Shown: in pieces, positions 25,801 through 37,324 of the stretch
How positions within the stretch are numbered: the stretch's first letter is position 1
Layout: each line of letters begins with the position of its first letter
Origin: Amphirosellinia nigrospora
Lineage: Eukaryota; Ascomycota; Sordariomycetes; Xylariales; Xylariaceae
Assembly (NCBI GenBank): GCA_004123355.1
Contig: SCHM01000001.1
Span: 3,526,001-3,590,000 of the forward strand
Reading direction: 5' to 3'
Length of the DNA: 64,000 bases
Made by a program: the position numbers and the translations under genes
Notes under the pieces: generated by a model
Databases searched by the model: none
What the model saw: the letters and a program-made list of their open reading frames with translations, nothing else
What the model was told of the DNA's origin: nothing

Positions 25801-28800
25801 TCAACATACTCATCTTGCACGCGATGATATAGGAATAGAACAATATTTAGACCTAGTATGACTGTTACCGTATTCGTTGAGATTTTTTTTTTTTTTAAAA
25901 AGCGCACACACTCACACGCACGTGGGCGGAGAACATGGGCATTGGCGAGACCGCGCGATGTTACTGTACTTACCAACACCGAAGAGTGCGACAGAAATCC
26001 TCCTTCACCGGTATGGATCATCTAGGCCAGTCTAGCCAGAAGAAGAGATGTTCTAGATAAGGCGCACAACCTTCGACGGGCACCGGACAGAAGAGGACAA
26101 GGGTGGATGTTGCTGTTCCATTCGCATGATTCTCGTTGTAGTCCGTCTAGGAATATCCTCACACAGAATTGATGCGATGTTGTGTCCCCCTCCGCTTAGT
26201 GGGTGAATAGAAAAGTCCATTTTGCCTACCCTTTCTTCACTCAAATCCCCAGACAGAGTCAAGAGTTTTGGAATGCTATGGATTTCCTTCCCTCGTAAAC
26301 CAGCCTGGAAACGGGTGAGTGACCGAGGCAAATAAGTATAGGATCCGATACCATGACGAAAAAACTATGGACCCCGTAGAAACGGTCGGATCTGCAAATC
26401 AGATTCGGAGTTGATGTCAATGTCGCCGGCCCTTTTTGCTACGGTATTCGGCGAGCTCTTGTTCTTTTCCATTCACCTTCCACTTTCGAGAAAGATGATG
26501 TTCCTTTTTTGGCTCAAAGCTAACCCTGGCTTCAGTATCAACGTATACAGCACACATACGTAACGCATGACGACAAAATACCCAACCCTTTGGTAATTCA
26601 AATGCAGCCGGACCGCCACGAGTTTATGCTATATTAAGCTCGACACGAAAAACGCGGGGATGAAAGGCCCCACGGCATGAACTGCAATGCATTATACGGG
26701 AACAAGGTAGGATACGCATAGTAATAGTTATGTGTTCCCGTACCATAAGGACGATGAGGAATGAGGTAGCGCAAGCGTGATGCTATGACAAAAGGCCCTT
26801 GCACCAGCGCATTGATGTTAGTCGATGTGCTTCACGGCATCACGGATGCTCAGTGCTGTCTGTATAACATCAAGAAAAACACCATGCATGCACAAAATTT
26901 TTGGTTTAGGGCCTCGCCAAGAGACGCGAGTGAGAATCAAGTCTTGATGATATGCATGTAATGCGCCATAGCACCCCCTTTCCCACTACGTGCTTTGTTC
27001 TGAGGCACAAACCCCAACTTCACGGCGGGAGCGAAGAAACAAGCCAACCAAATCCTCGGCTACCCACTGCATATATCACATCAACTTCATCACGAAAATC
27101 TCCCAACACCAATCCGGTCATAAACAGTCCCTATCTTTAGATCCAAACCCTGGGATCTGCACGCGCTGCAAATATCAGCACCTCCTCTGTCGTGAGATAC
27201 GGCTGGGGTCACCCAGGAGCCATTCTCCTTACGGTATACTTTTCTAACAGCTGCCGCGATGAGCGCAAGTAATCACCGGTCGTGCTTACACGACAGGTCG
27301 GTCTAGAAGTCCCACTATACGGCCGAAACCGACTTGGCGATAGTGTCGGACGTGTTGACGCGGCGGTACATCTCGCGGCGGAAACTTGATCCGTCGCCCG
27401 TGATGCTCACTGCGATAATGCAGTAATCGCCGTCCGCACGAGCATGGAGTCGTATTTCCGTCAGCCTCCCTACAGCTACAATGATCGTCAATCGCCTATT
27501 GTTCCGTATACGTTGTATGTATACCACTACGCAAGGTCAAACACCGGACATAGGGGTCGGGATGCAGGGCAGGGTTTGACCGCATAGACCTCAAGCGAGC
27601 CGAAAGAATTACTCTACCGAACCACACAGCCTAATGGGATACGGTTCCTAATCTCGATTACGATCGTCGTCCTCACCGACACCTAGGAATTTTGCTATGC
27701 TTGAGGTTATTCATAATTTTAAGCGTGTTGGACCCGACCTATTCCCACGTTCTCGCAGATATCAGAGGATCATGGCTGTCAGTATATGAGTGTTATCATC
27801 GCCATTATCTCTAGGCCACCGACGGCGCCTCCGGATTTGTTGATGACGCCAGAAGCGTGACTATATCATAGCTAGGAAGTTTCCTCAACTCAAGGCGCGG
27901 GTACTCATCCCTAGTGATGTTGCTTTCTACTGAAAGACACGTAGTATTGTCAAAGGGCGCGGACACGAAATTAGCCTAGGCTAGAACTACACTCCTATAG
28001 GAGGACCAAAATTAAGGTGAAAGCGATCGTACCTAAGGGCTCTCAAACGAGTCGTCAGTAGGTATCCAAGACTTTCAATCTCGCACTATAAGAACAAGCT
28101 CAAGTCAGTAAACACTGGTATCGTCAGCACAACAACCGCTTCGTTGCCGACTCCATGATTCGTGCACGTTCTCTACTTTGAGGATACTCCCATGATCGTC
28201 AGGGGCATCTGGCCTGCATTGTTAGCCTTGAGGTATACCAGGTAAGCCAAAGTATTGAAACTTAACGATTGCCTACTCCAGTTTCAGCAATTGTAAATAA
28301 TCTTGAGGACATGACTCGAGCCCAATCTAGCCTGTCTTGCACATATTACACGGTGCAATAGACTAGACTCTGCATTGCTTATTATTATCATTTTTACCGT
28401 ACAGCTTCTGCCGGCCATATTCCAAAATTTCACCGAGTCTCCGATACACATGACTAGACAATTACTCAAAGTAGAAGTTTGGTCCAAAGACCTGCGAACC
28501 CTTCCGGGTCATCTACTTAGATTCCCTCTGTTATCTATCTTATAGTCACCGGCCACGATTGGCATCTTCAAGTTTACGAGAATCAACCCTATCGAATGAA
28601 ACCATAAGCTGGCCAGACGACATGTCTTAACGCACACTAAGTAATGCTCGAGATGAAAAGGCATTCTGTATTAGGTTTGTGAGTGTGTATGAATATCCAA
28701 AAATATCTTATATACACCACACAACCTCCAACAACAGAAACAAACGGAGAATGCTATTACCGGCATGTAGAACCCCTCCAACTACCACCCACCACCAACA

Positions 28801-29155
28801 AATGCCAGAACACAATGATTAGTAATGACTTGCATGATCTGAAACAATTCTGAACATGCACTGCATTCTTAGCCTTCACAAGGGTAGAAAATAGGGTATC
28901 CGTTTCCGAACTCACCTAAGCAGGCAGCATGCTGAGTGCTACTTCATGATGTGACTACTTGGCACTGCAATCCCGGCTCTCCCCTATATCATTATGTTAC
29001 CGATTTTGTCAGCGGCCCGCGAGCTGATTGGGTACACTAGTTGTAGATCATGTGCATGTCTCAGTCTTAGCTATGCGTATTATGTCTGCATAGAAATTCG
29101 ACCCCATATAAGATGTAATCTCTTAATAGTTCAGTACAACCGAATAATACCCTAT
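22865..29155. other. RasGEF upstream region and gene-poor spacer
   Basis: 22865-23550 is the likely RasGEF promoter and leader. From 24 kb to 29.1 kb no frame resembles a known protein; GC is middling and stops are frequent on both strands. A tRNA-like 5' half at 23585-23625 was considered and rejected. TACCTA-type motifs occur near 23890-23910 and 24604-24630. Confidence 0.4.
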
Positions 29156-29601
29156 AGGCTGGAAGAGGAAGTACAGGAAGAAATCACCAGATCTAAGTAA
29201 GCCCATGAAGCTCAGGTCCAACAGCTGTTGGAGAACCTCACTCGAGAGATGGAGGTAAAAGCATTGACAGCCCCGGGCGGAGTTGGAGAAGAAAGGGATA
29301 CTGAGCTTCGAAAGGCCTTGACAGCATTAGCCGCCGAAAAGGACAAAAAGACTAACGATAAAGCGAAGGAATGCCACTCCAAAGAAAGCTGATAAGCAAG
29401 CTTTGATGCAACGGCTCACCGATGATAAGGACTATCATAAGTCCCGTGATTCGCAGCAACAAGTCAGAGATGACGCTACAAACAAGATTGAGCGAGCGAA
29501 GCAAAGCTTCGAGAAACAAGTCAAAGATGAAGTTCAGTCTAAGCTCGAACGTATATAAACAGGAGTTGATTAAAGATCATACGCGGGAAAAAGTCCTGTA
29601 G
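29156..29601 (+). pseudogene. Coiled-coil protein gene fragment, broken
   Basis: A Glu/Lys/Gln-rich helical protein is readable in pieces: RLEEEVQEEITRSK, then AHEAQVQQLLENLTREMEV, then ELRKALTALAAEKDKKTNDK, then after a one-base frame change ADKQALMQRLTDDKDYHKSR and NKIERAKQSFEKQVKDEVQS, and after another change YKQELIKDHTREKVL with a stop at 29599-29601. One in-frame stop (near 29197) and two frame changes interrupt it. The charge pattern and heptad-like spacing suggest a coiled coil. I do not recognise the family. Upstream exons are not evident, so it may be a 3' remnant. Because intact-looking genes in this window show the same kind of one-base break, it could also be a live gene with consensus errors. 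Confidence 0.45.
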
Positions 29602-29630
29602 GTACCTACCTAGGTGCTTCTGCCAGGCGA

Positions 29631-30250
29631 AGGGCCCGGGTACTATGACCCTTGGCTGTAAAACTCTACTATTTGATACTCGACTGAATAATCATCATAT
29701 ATAAGGCGAATAAGCTAAAAAAGTATGAAATGAATAATCAATAAATAATCAATGTTTAAGTTTTAATTCGTTTGTTATTCTTATTTTCAAATTTTATTTT
29801 GGTTTTAGGTAAGAGAACGTTGGGCAGGAGACCAAGATCTGCGGGCAGCTCGGACAGGAGTAGCAGGAAGCCGGCTCACAGGAGATTATCAGGCAGGAGA
29901 CTGAGACCGCCGGCCAGGAGATCGTCATATAAGGGGCGTAAGGCCACGCATAGTTAATCTGTTAGTACTTTGCGGCTAGGCTTGACGAAGTGCCTTCTGT
30001 ACATACAATGAAAAAGCCCCTCCTTTCATTGGTCAGTACCTATTCCAAACATACGCCCGGGTAGAGGGGGTCATTAATTGAATAATAGAACCAAAATAAA
30101 ATTTGAAAATAAGAATAACCAACGAATCAAAACTTGAACATTGATTATTCTTTTCATAAATTTTAGTTTATTCGCCTTGTATGCGATAGTTATTTACTCG
30201 AGTATCAAAGAGTAGAGTTTTATAGCCGAGGGTTATAGTACCCGGGTCCT
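29631..30250. repeat. Large inverted repeat with short spacer (MITE-like or hairpin)
   Basis: The left arm (about 29631-29806) and right arm (about 30088-30250) are inverted copies of each other: both contain CCCGGGTACTAT near the outer end and TTATTCTTATTTTCAAATTT near the inner end, with clear similarity between. The spacer of about 280 bp carries repeated GCAGGAGA words that read as an Arg-rich frame. Arms differ by scattered substitutions and small gaps, so the structure is not recent. No obvious target-site duplication was found. It starts just 30 bp after the broken coiled-coil gene. Confidence 0.75.
29807..29957 (+). other. Arg-rich repetitive ORF inside inverted repeat
   Basis: The spacer frame reads GKRTLGRRPRSAGSSDRSSR and similar basic repeats, generated by degenerate GGCAGGAGA units, ending at 29957. 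The frame extends upstream to a Met at 29772 within the left arm. It may be a chance translation of a small repeat; no family is recognised. Confidence 0.3.
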
Positions 30251-30954
30251 TCCTCTTTCTCTGCCCCTAATCAATCTATCTCAGCCCACGTCGCAATAGG
30301 TTTCCAATTGACGAAGCCATCGTACTCGTGACGATTTAGGTTGACCTATGGTTTTCTGTGCTTTAGTAAATCTCATGAAAATGTTAATGAGTCGAGCCCT
30401 GATAGACAGTGGTGAGCCTAGTCTCGGGTTACCTACGAAATATCATTTGGCACTTAAGTCGTTACCATTCCGATGTTCATAAATACGTGATCTTCGTAAG
30501 TGGAGTGCGTATAGAGAATAGAATCAGCGCACGTTACATACCTATTAAATGAGCAAGAGTCCCTATTAAAGTACGATCCGCATCTTATTGTATGCTTGTT
30601 AGTTTCGCTCATAAGACCAGTCATCCGGGGTTATCATATTGATTTTAAATGAGTGACCATCATGTACAATGGAGCCGCAGCGGCAACCAAGAAATCATGC
30701 ATGTGCAATTCAGGACTACGAGCCGTGTTTCACACAAGATAATTATACACGCGCAGATTGTAAAAAAATATTAAAATAACTAAGTATAGTCATACAGAAA
30801 GATCATAAGCCATAGTCCTCGTGAATAGGAATCGTGCGCGGTTGTCAGTCATGACTGATCAGGCTCGTTAATATGGGAGCCGTGACCGCGATTAAAAATA
30901 ATCATTAATACAAGAGCACAATCCTGAGCCATCTGATCCCTTTGTGGAAATCAT
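30251..30954. other. Intergenic, no gene recognised
   Basis: A mid-GC spacer between the inverted repeat and the stop of the hydrophilic protein gene. Nothing else is seen. Confidence 0.45.
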
Positions 30955-31977
30955 TTAGTGTCTGTGCAGCTTATCCTTGATTTTCTGACCGAGGCTCTTC
31001 TTCCCCGATGTCGGGCTGCCGCTGTCAGCCGCACCGTCAGACGCACTGTTGGGGTCGTTGGGGTTGTGAATGCCCTTCTCTTCCATCAAACCTTTTGTAG
31101 ATGTCATATTAGAACTCAAGGTTTCGTTCAAAAGTGAGACGGGGCAGACTTACGATCAGCTTCTCTACCAGCACCAGGATTCTTAGCATCGAAATCTCCA
31201 CCGTCTGCTTGTAGACCAGTAGTTTTGACATATTGCTCGCCGGTTCCCTTGCTCTCATGGGCATCTTCTGCGCTTTCGCTTTCTTTGGATTCTTCCTCTC
31301 CCTTGTTCTTTTTATCTACCGATGCTGAGCTGTCATTACCGGCGTCGCCGCCATTTTCCTTCGCTAGCTCTGCTACAGGCTTGGGACCAGGCCTTCGAGC
31401 TTCTGTGCCTCATTCACACCCTCTTCATCAGCGTCATTGACATCCGTAGGAGCTGACTTCGGATTTGTCTTTGGGTCCTCGGGGACCTTGTATCTTGTTG
31501 TCCCTTGCTAGTGTCATCGGGGACTGATTTCGCCTTAAGATCGGCTGACGGATTGTTGGGAGTGTCGTGGCTCTCGGTGGCGGTGCCGGTCTCTTTGGCA
31601 AATTTGGCGTCCTCAGTGGCTTTGCTATTCACGTCGGCATTACCCGTCTCGCGGCTAGTGGGCGCACTAGTGGCTGCTTCGTTGCCAGCATTGGCGGTTG
31701 TAGGCGCACTAGTGGCTGCTTCGTTTCCAGCATTGGCGGTTGTAGGCTCTGTAGGTAGTGTAGACGTCAGTAAGAGACTCTCGTTGTAATTGAGTCTATG
31801 AATGACGTCACAAAATGATGGAGGGGTCTTGGGTTTACATACCCAAATTTCCCGCATCGTACGGCTCGCCTTCGATGTGTCCCCCATGCGACCGGACACG
31901 GGTTCGTCGGTAGTTGGCTTGTTTTCTCCCCAAACTGCCTTCGCAGCGGACTGGGCCATACTGTTGATAGTCTCCAT
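30955..31977 (-). CDS. Conserved hydrophilic fungal protein (METIN / AAKAVWG type)
   Basis: Three exons: 31977-31843, 31748-31154 and 31091-30955, with introns of 94 and 62 bp (donors gtatgt and gtaagt). The N-terminus METINSMAQSAAKAVWGEN and the following GDTSKGEPYDAGNL-type segment match a conserved but poorly characterised family of filamentous fungi. The middle is disordered, with an ANAGNEAATSAPT unit repeated twice, then many Glu/Lys/Ser residues. The C-terminus SGKKSLGQKIKDKLHRH is a basic amphipathic tail seen in several fungal stress-type proteins. No catalytic motif is present, so the function is not known; a stress or desiccation role is inference only. One base is missing near 31870 (G run), 31480 and 31397 (C run). 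CRE-type sites flank and enter the gene, suggesting bZIP (Atf-type) control. Confidence 0.75.
31803..31810. promoter_or_regulatory. CRE palindrome TGACGTCA in intron 1
   Basis: A perfect Atf/CREB-type bZIP binding palindrome lies inside the first intron of the hydrophilic protein gene. Fungal Atf1/AtfA factors bind this core; binding here is inferred. Confidence 0.45.
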
Positions 31978-32213
31978 GATGGAACGTCTGAGTCTGTGTT
32001 TGGGTTAAAGAGATAGGTTGGTTATTAAGTAATTGGGTGTTTTATAATGTCCGAGGCTGATGGCAGATATGTAATGTGGTTTACAGTGGTTGAATGAAAC
32101 TTGAGAGAAACAGACAAGAGGCTTGGGAAGTCTTGGAAGGGAGGTTATTAAGTATAATTTTTATGGAGTTGGAGGCTCCCGTTTTCTAGGCACTGGGCAG
32201 GCTCGGTCACCTC

Positions 32214-32221
32214 TGACGTCT
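32214..32221. promoter_or_regulatory. CRE-like site TGACGTCT
   Basis: One mismatch to the palindrome, about 240 bp upstream of the start codon of the hydrophilic protein gene. Confidence 0.35.
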
Positions 32222-32616
32222 TTGTCCAGGATTCTGGGTAAGGTATATTTAGTAAGAATCGACCAGGCTAGGCTAGGCCTGGGTAGCCGGAATGGAGAGA
32301 CAAAAGGGAGCCCAGCAGAGCAAAACAGGTAATCCTCCCTCTAATGGTGAATTGCTGCCCCCGGATGAAGTTGGCGTAAGTGGCTTGACGCAATACTCTC
32401 TTCTACGTAGAAACCATTGGCTCTCTTATTTGTGTGCTGGTTACGGACGTGACCACAAACTGGTAGCACTTTTTGTAACGAACTATCTCATCCGTCACCC
32501 TTTCGATTAATTTACATCACTAAGATACTTTTTACAGATGATGTTACCGTCTGTGTAACAACTTTGTGTAGTTCGAGGACACGAAAAGCGGGTGCTCGCG
32601 GGTACTCGGGAAGCGA

Positions 32617-32647
32617 TGACGTCGGCGGGTTTCTAGAGCTGACGTCA
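32617..32647. promoter_or_regulatory. CRE pair TGACGTCG / TGACGTCA
   Basis: Two sites whose starts lie 23 bp apart (32617 and 32640), the second a perfect palindrome, about 640-670 bp upstream of the hydrophilic protein start codon. Their spacing and repetition with the other two sites make chance less likely. Confidence 0.45.
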
Positions 32648-34813
32648 CAGCTCCGACTCCCTACAGTCGACCTATCGGTTCTTGCTATAGGTACTCAATC
32701 GCATCCTCATACCTACTTGGACAAGCATAGCAAAGAATAAATGCATAATAAAACACTTCTTCTAGCTTGAACTCTACGACAATGTCAAGATCAAGTGATG
32801 AGCAACTAAGACGGCTGCTTCTCTAGCTGAGGACACCCACAACCATTTTTTGATAAACTATCCTACTTGATAGTTTTGAGAACCTGTGTGCCGATATAGC
32901 CGTCCCAACAGAGAACATAGCCCCCATTCTGTCGACTGGTAGCATAACGATTCTCTCACAATATAGTCATTATGCTGTCCTTGTTTTAATGTGGAGAACA
33001 ATAGGTAATTTTGAACTCGACGGTTGGACTACGCCTAAGAAACCAGCGAACCTAAGCGTGCTAACACCTTGAAGTTCTGTATTTAGAGCGCGGGAGTTGC
33101 GTACCGTATGATTAATCGAACAATGGGACGCATGTTAACTTGTTCTGGATCATGTAGCTGCGGGCCGCATGCAACGCGACGCCGCCACAGGCAATACTTA
33201 GCCTCACGCTCAGCCGCAAAGTTCATCATCATTTAGGTCGTGGTTGGGTTTGAAGGTCGGGTGTCTGTCAATGGCGCCGTAGGTCTTTCATTAAGATACT
33301 AAGGTAGCAAATGTAGCAAATGAGCGGCAATTCATCTCACCGATGAGAGCAAGGCAGGCCGAGACTTCTGAAATCATACCCGAATTGAGTTTCGTCTTAG
33401 TAGTGTTCCACCCTGAATCATTATTGGGGCCTCAATTCTATCACTGACACTATCATAACTTGGTAGGGGATCGAAGAACCGAACCAAACTGTTTCTAGGT
33501 CACCTCTATCCAGATAAAAAGCATTCGAATCTCACGTATTCTTGCACGTTTCAGGCTGTGATCTGTTTTGCTCTCCGCTTTACGAGATCCGATGGTAGAA
33601 ATGCCGGATTTACAAGCCGCGGACCTGGGTTGCCGATCTGGGGTAAGCTAAACATTTTTGGTATCTGTGCAACATCACTACTATGATGGTCAACTTATTC
33701 AATTTTTTAGCACCTTTTAGGCGAAGGTCTATAGTCACCTATATCTAAGTTAGAACGGTCCCTGGCGTCGTCGAACCAATGGGGTTGGTCGTCTAGCGTG
33801 ATACTACTCGGAGAAAGAGGCACCTACTACGAGAGTAGAAAAGTATAGTTAGCGTTCATGAAAAGGTTGGCGGATAATGCTGAGACTGGATTTATTCGGA
33901 GATCTGTGTGACATTGTGCAAACGGGCTTGAACACCTACCCCATCTGCGTTTATGAGGTGTTGGGACCTTCGTGTGACTCGCCTATAGGGTAGAATATGA
34001 CATATATTGTTGCGCGAGGGCCTCGATATCACTCAGTCCCAGCGAGGCAGCACTAGCGATCCACGAAGGTGGCGATAGTATTGCCAAAGCGGTGTGCCTC
34101 ACATGAGGCCTCATAGTTTAGGGGTGTCCTCAAGTAGTCGGGTTCAACGACAGTCACTGTCAAGGAGTGCGATAAAATAATAGATCGATAATGAAGAAAA
34201 TATTCATCATGTGGGACAGATTCCAGCAGTGTATGTCACCACGAGACCTCCCTAACCGCTAATGTTGTATCCAGGTTTAATAGTTAGGTCGAGCCCGGAG
34301 CCGGGCTCTCCGTTCAGCGCAGACCGTCACCGAGAATCCGTAGAACGCCCTCATTGACCTGATCCGTCACGTATTTCATGGTGAAATAGTAGCGATGTGG
34401 CGTCGAACATATCAGAGTGTAGCTTTAGTAAGATGACCGGAAAAAAAAACTAAATGTAGAAGCTACAATATGATTCTCCTGTATATTCAATTTGACGATA
34501 CCTTTGGCATTTGGTCGAGCTGATTACCTACATATAGGTATGCTGAGGTGACATTCATCGAAGTTGCTGTGGACGAGACTAAGCTAAGCTTTATGGGAAA
34601 CCTGAGCCGAAGATCCTAGTAGGTAACGGGAAGCTATATATCTCAGGTTATCTACCTTGTATGGTGACGGATCAGGAGAATAAATGCTTACTACTTACAA
34701 GCACATGTTTCATCTACGAAGTGTAAAATAAAAATAGAGACTACCGTAGTGGGAAAATTAGTGGGTAGATAAGTGTTGTCTGGGCTTAGCAAGGGCAGGA
34801 AAACCTGTTATAC

Positions 34814-34828
34814 AAATAAGACTTGTTA
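34814..34828. repeat. Left-edge motif of AT block
   Basis: AAATAAGACTTGTTA, followed by an inverted partner AACAAGACTT at 34833-34842. It matches in inverted orientation (14 of 15 bases) the motif at the right edge, 52999-53013. Confidence 0.5.
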
Positions 34829-35070
34829 ATTAAACAAGACTTCTTTATTAAGGAACACTTGTTTATTTCCGGATGTATTAGCCCATATAATTTATATAGG
34901 GAGGTATATATAAAAAGGTTTAAGCGCTTAGTCACTATAAAAAGCATACTAAACCAGCGCTTTTAGATTTATAACCTTCATTATAACCCTTATTAGCCAC
35001 TATAACTGCCCAGGAAGCTATCATACCAGGTATTTTTAAAACCATCGCATTATATTGTGTTGGATTACTG

Positions 35071-37324
35071 TCACAGCCCCACTCTTTTGACCCACTTATC
35101 TGTGGCTGTGGCTGCACTGTGGCTGCCCCACAGGGAATGTGTGGTGGCAGTACTGGGCGGTGTGGGGCACACACTCATAAATACTTATTGCCACCTGCAG
35201 GTCAATGTACTAGTACTTCCTTCCTTTCTTCCCTAAGTAGAATATTAGCTTCCAATATAGGGTAAATTAGGTGTCTGAACCTTCTGCCTGTGTTGCATCC
35301 ATCACAATAATGCTATAATATTTAAAATATAGTCCTTAATAGCTATTATTTTAAAAATAAGTCCGGGGTGCTATACCGGTTATAGTAATTTTTTCCGTTT
35401 TATTAATAATTTTGTTTTTTTTTTTTTATTTTATTATTATTTTAAAAAGTTTTTTATTATTAATAATTATATATAATAATATAATTATAATATTTTAAAA
35501 AAAATATAGTTAAATTATTAAATTTAATAATATAAAGTTTATTTAAACGTTAAAGTAATATATTATATATTACGCTTATATTTAGTTTTATTAATTTATA
35601 CTAAATTAGCTTATTAAATAAATTAAATTTTAAATTTAAAGAACTTATTAAAAGCTTTTATTATAAAATATTTATATTATAAACGCGCCCTTTTGTATTT
35701 ATTAAAGTTATAATATTAATTATATAAATATTTTAGGACTTTATTATAAATTATTAATATAAACGGGCTATTAAAATTATAGCTTTAAATAAATAGCATT
35801 AAATCTTTAAATATAGTTTTTTTTATATAACTAGTAATATAATTAATTCGCTTTTTTTTGCTTAACTAATAGTTAGTATTTTTTTTAAGCTTTTTTTTTA
35901 AAAGTATAAACTAATATTTAAATTTAACTTTAGGTTTATTATTTATAAGTTATCGGAAATAAAAATAAAAAGGTGCTTAATTTTAGCAGATTAGTTTTTA
36001 TTAGTTGCGGACGTTTTTATTATATAAGTTATTTCGGTATAAATAATAAAATATTTTTATACTTAAAATATATTATAATAAAATAGCTATAAATCGTTTA
36101 ATAATAGGTTTAATTTTTATAAGTTTTATAAAAGCGGCTAATTAAACTATTTCGTTTTTAAATATATTAATAGTTTTTTTATCTTTTTATATTTTAGCGC
36201 AGAATAATTCGGTTATTTTTTTTAAAGCAGTATTATATATTATAGCTTTATCCGCTAAAATTTAGCTTTATTTAAATTATAGTTTTTTTTAACTTAAATA
36301 AAATAATAAACTATTTTATTAAAATAATATTTTATATTTATATAATAACGCTTATAGTTTTTATAATATTATATAAATTTTTAATAATGTTACTATTTAT
36401 AATAAATAAGAAAAACTTAACTTTATATTCGTCGAAAAAAACGTTAAAGTTTTTTTTAAATATTTTAGCAAATTAAATAACCGTTATAACTAAATTAAAA
36501 ATAAGCTACGCTTTTTATCTTAATTAATAATAGCAATAAAAAAACTATAGTTTTTTTATTTATTATAAAATATTTAATAAATGTTTTAATTTTCGTTTTT
36601 ATATTTTTTTTTTTAAATAGTTTATACGTATAAATTTATTTTTTATAATCGGAACAATAAATTATTTATAATTTTTATAGTTTTATTATTTAATAAAATA
36701 TTATATTATTATATTAGTATATAAGTTCTAAGTTTAATTAATTATTGTTTTTTTTTTTATTTAACTTTTAGTTATAATATATTCCTAATTAATTATTTTT
36801 TTTTTTTAATAAATAAATTAATAAAATTTATTTAATAAATTACGTTTAAACGTATTATTATTAACGAAGCTTATTTATATAAATATTTTTAGCTATATAA
36901 TTTATATTAAATTATATTAATCGCCGGGCTATAACGATTGTTTTTTTATTAAAGGTTTTTTTAAGTATTTTGTTATATAATTAGCTAAACTTAACCAGTT
37001 TAATTTTTTTTGTTTCGTAAAAATTTATCGTTTTTTAAATAATAATATAATTAAAATAAAATATTATAATAAATATAATATAAGCAAAAAGTTTAAACAT
37101 TTAATTTATTTTATATTAAAAGCTAATATTTTATTTAAAAAAAAAAAAAAAAAATACTAGTATATTAACCTATAAATAATAATAAGTATTTGTGGGTGTG
37201 TGCTTTATACTGCCTAGTACTGCTGCCTTACACCGCCTAGCCTAGTACTGCTACACATTCCTTGTAGGGCAGCCATAGTGTAGCTATAGCTTTAAATAAA
37301 TGGGTCAAAAGAGTGGGGCTGTGA
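35071..37324. mobile_element. DNA transposon with long GC-rich terminal inverted repeats
   Basis: The left end (35071-35192) and right end (37181-37324) are inverted copies. The outermost bases TCACAGCCCCACTCTTTTGA are matched on the right by their reverse complement, and similarity runs about 120 bp inward to AATAAGTATT. The outer repeats keep a normal GC level and many CA steps, but the 2 kb between them is almost pure A/T with no readable transposase. No convincing target-site duplication was seen, so the superfamily (hAT or Mutator-like are candidates) is open. Confidence 0.75.

Larger units (their letters stand above)
31978..34810. other. Upstream region and gene-poor spacer
   Basis: Promoter region of the minus-strand hydrophilic protein gene (including the CRE sites), followed by 2 kb with no recognisable gene, ending abruptly at the AT-rich block. 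Confidence 0.45.

Noticed and set aside
33785-33830. TGGTCGTCTAGCGTGATAC resembles a tRNA D-arm region
   Set aside because: No anticodon arm or T-arm could be folded downstream.
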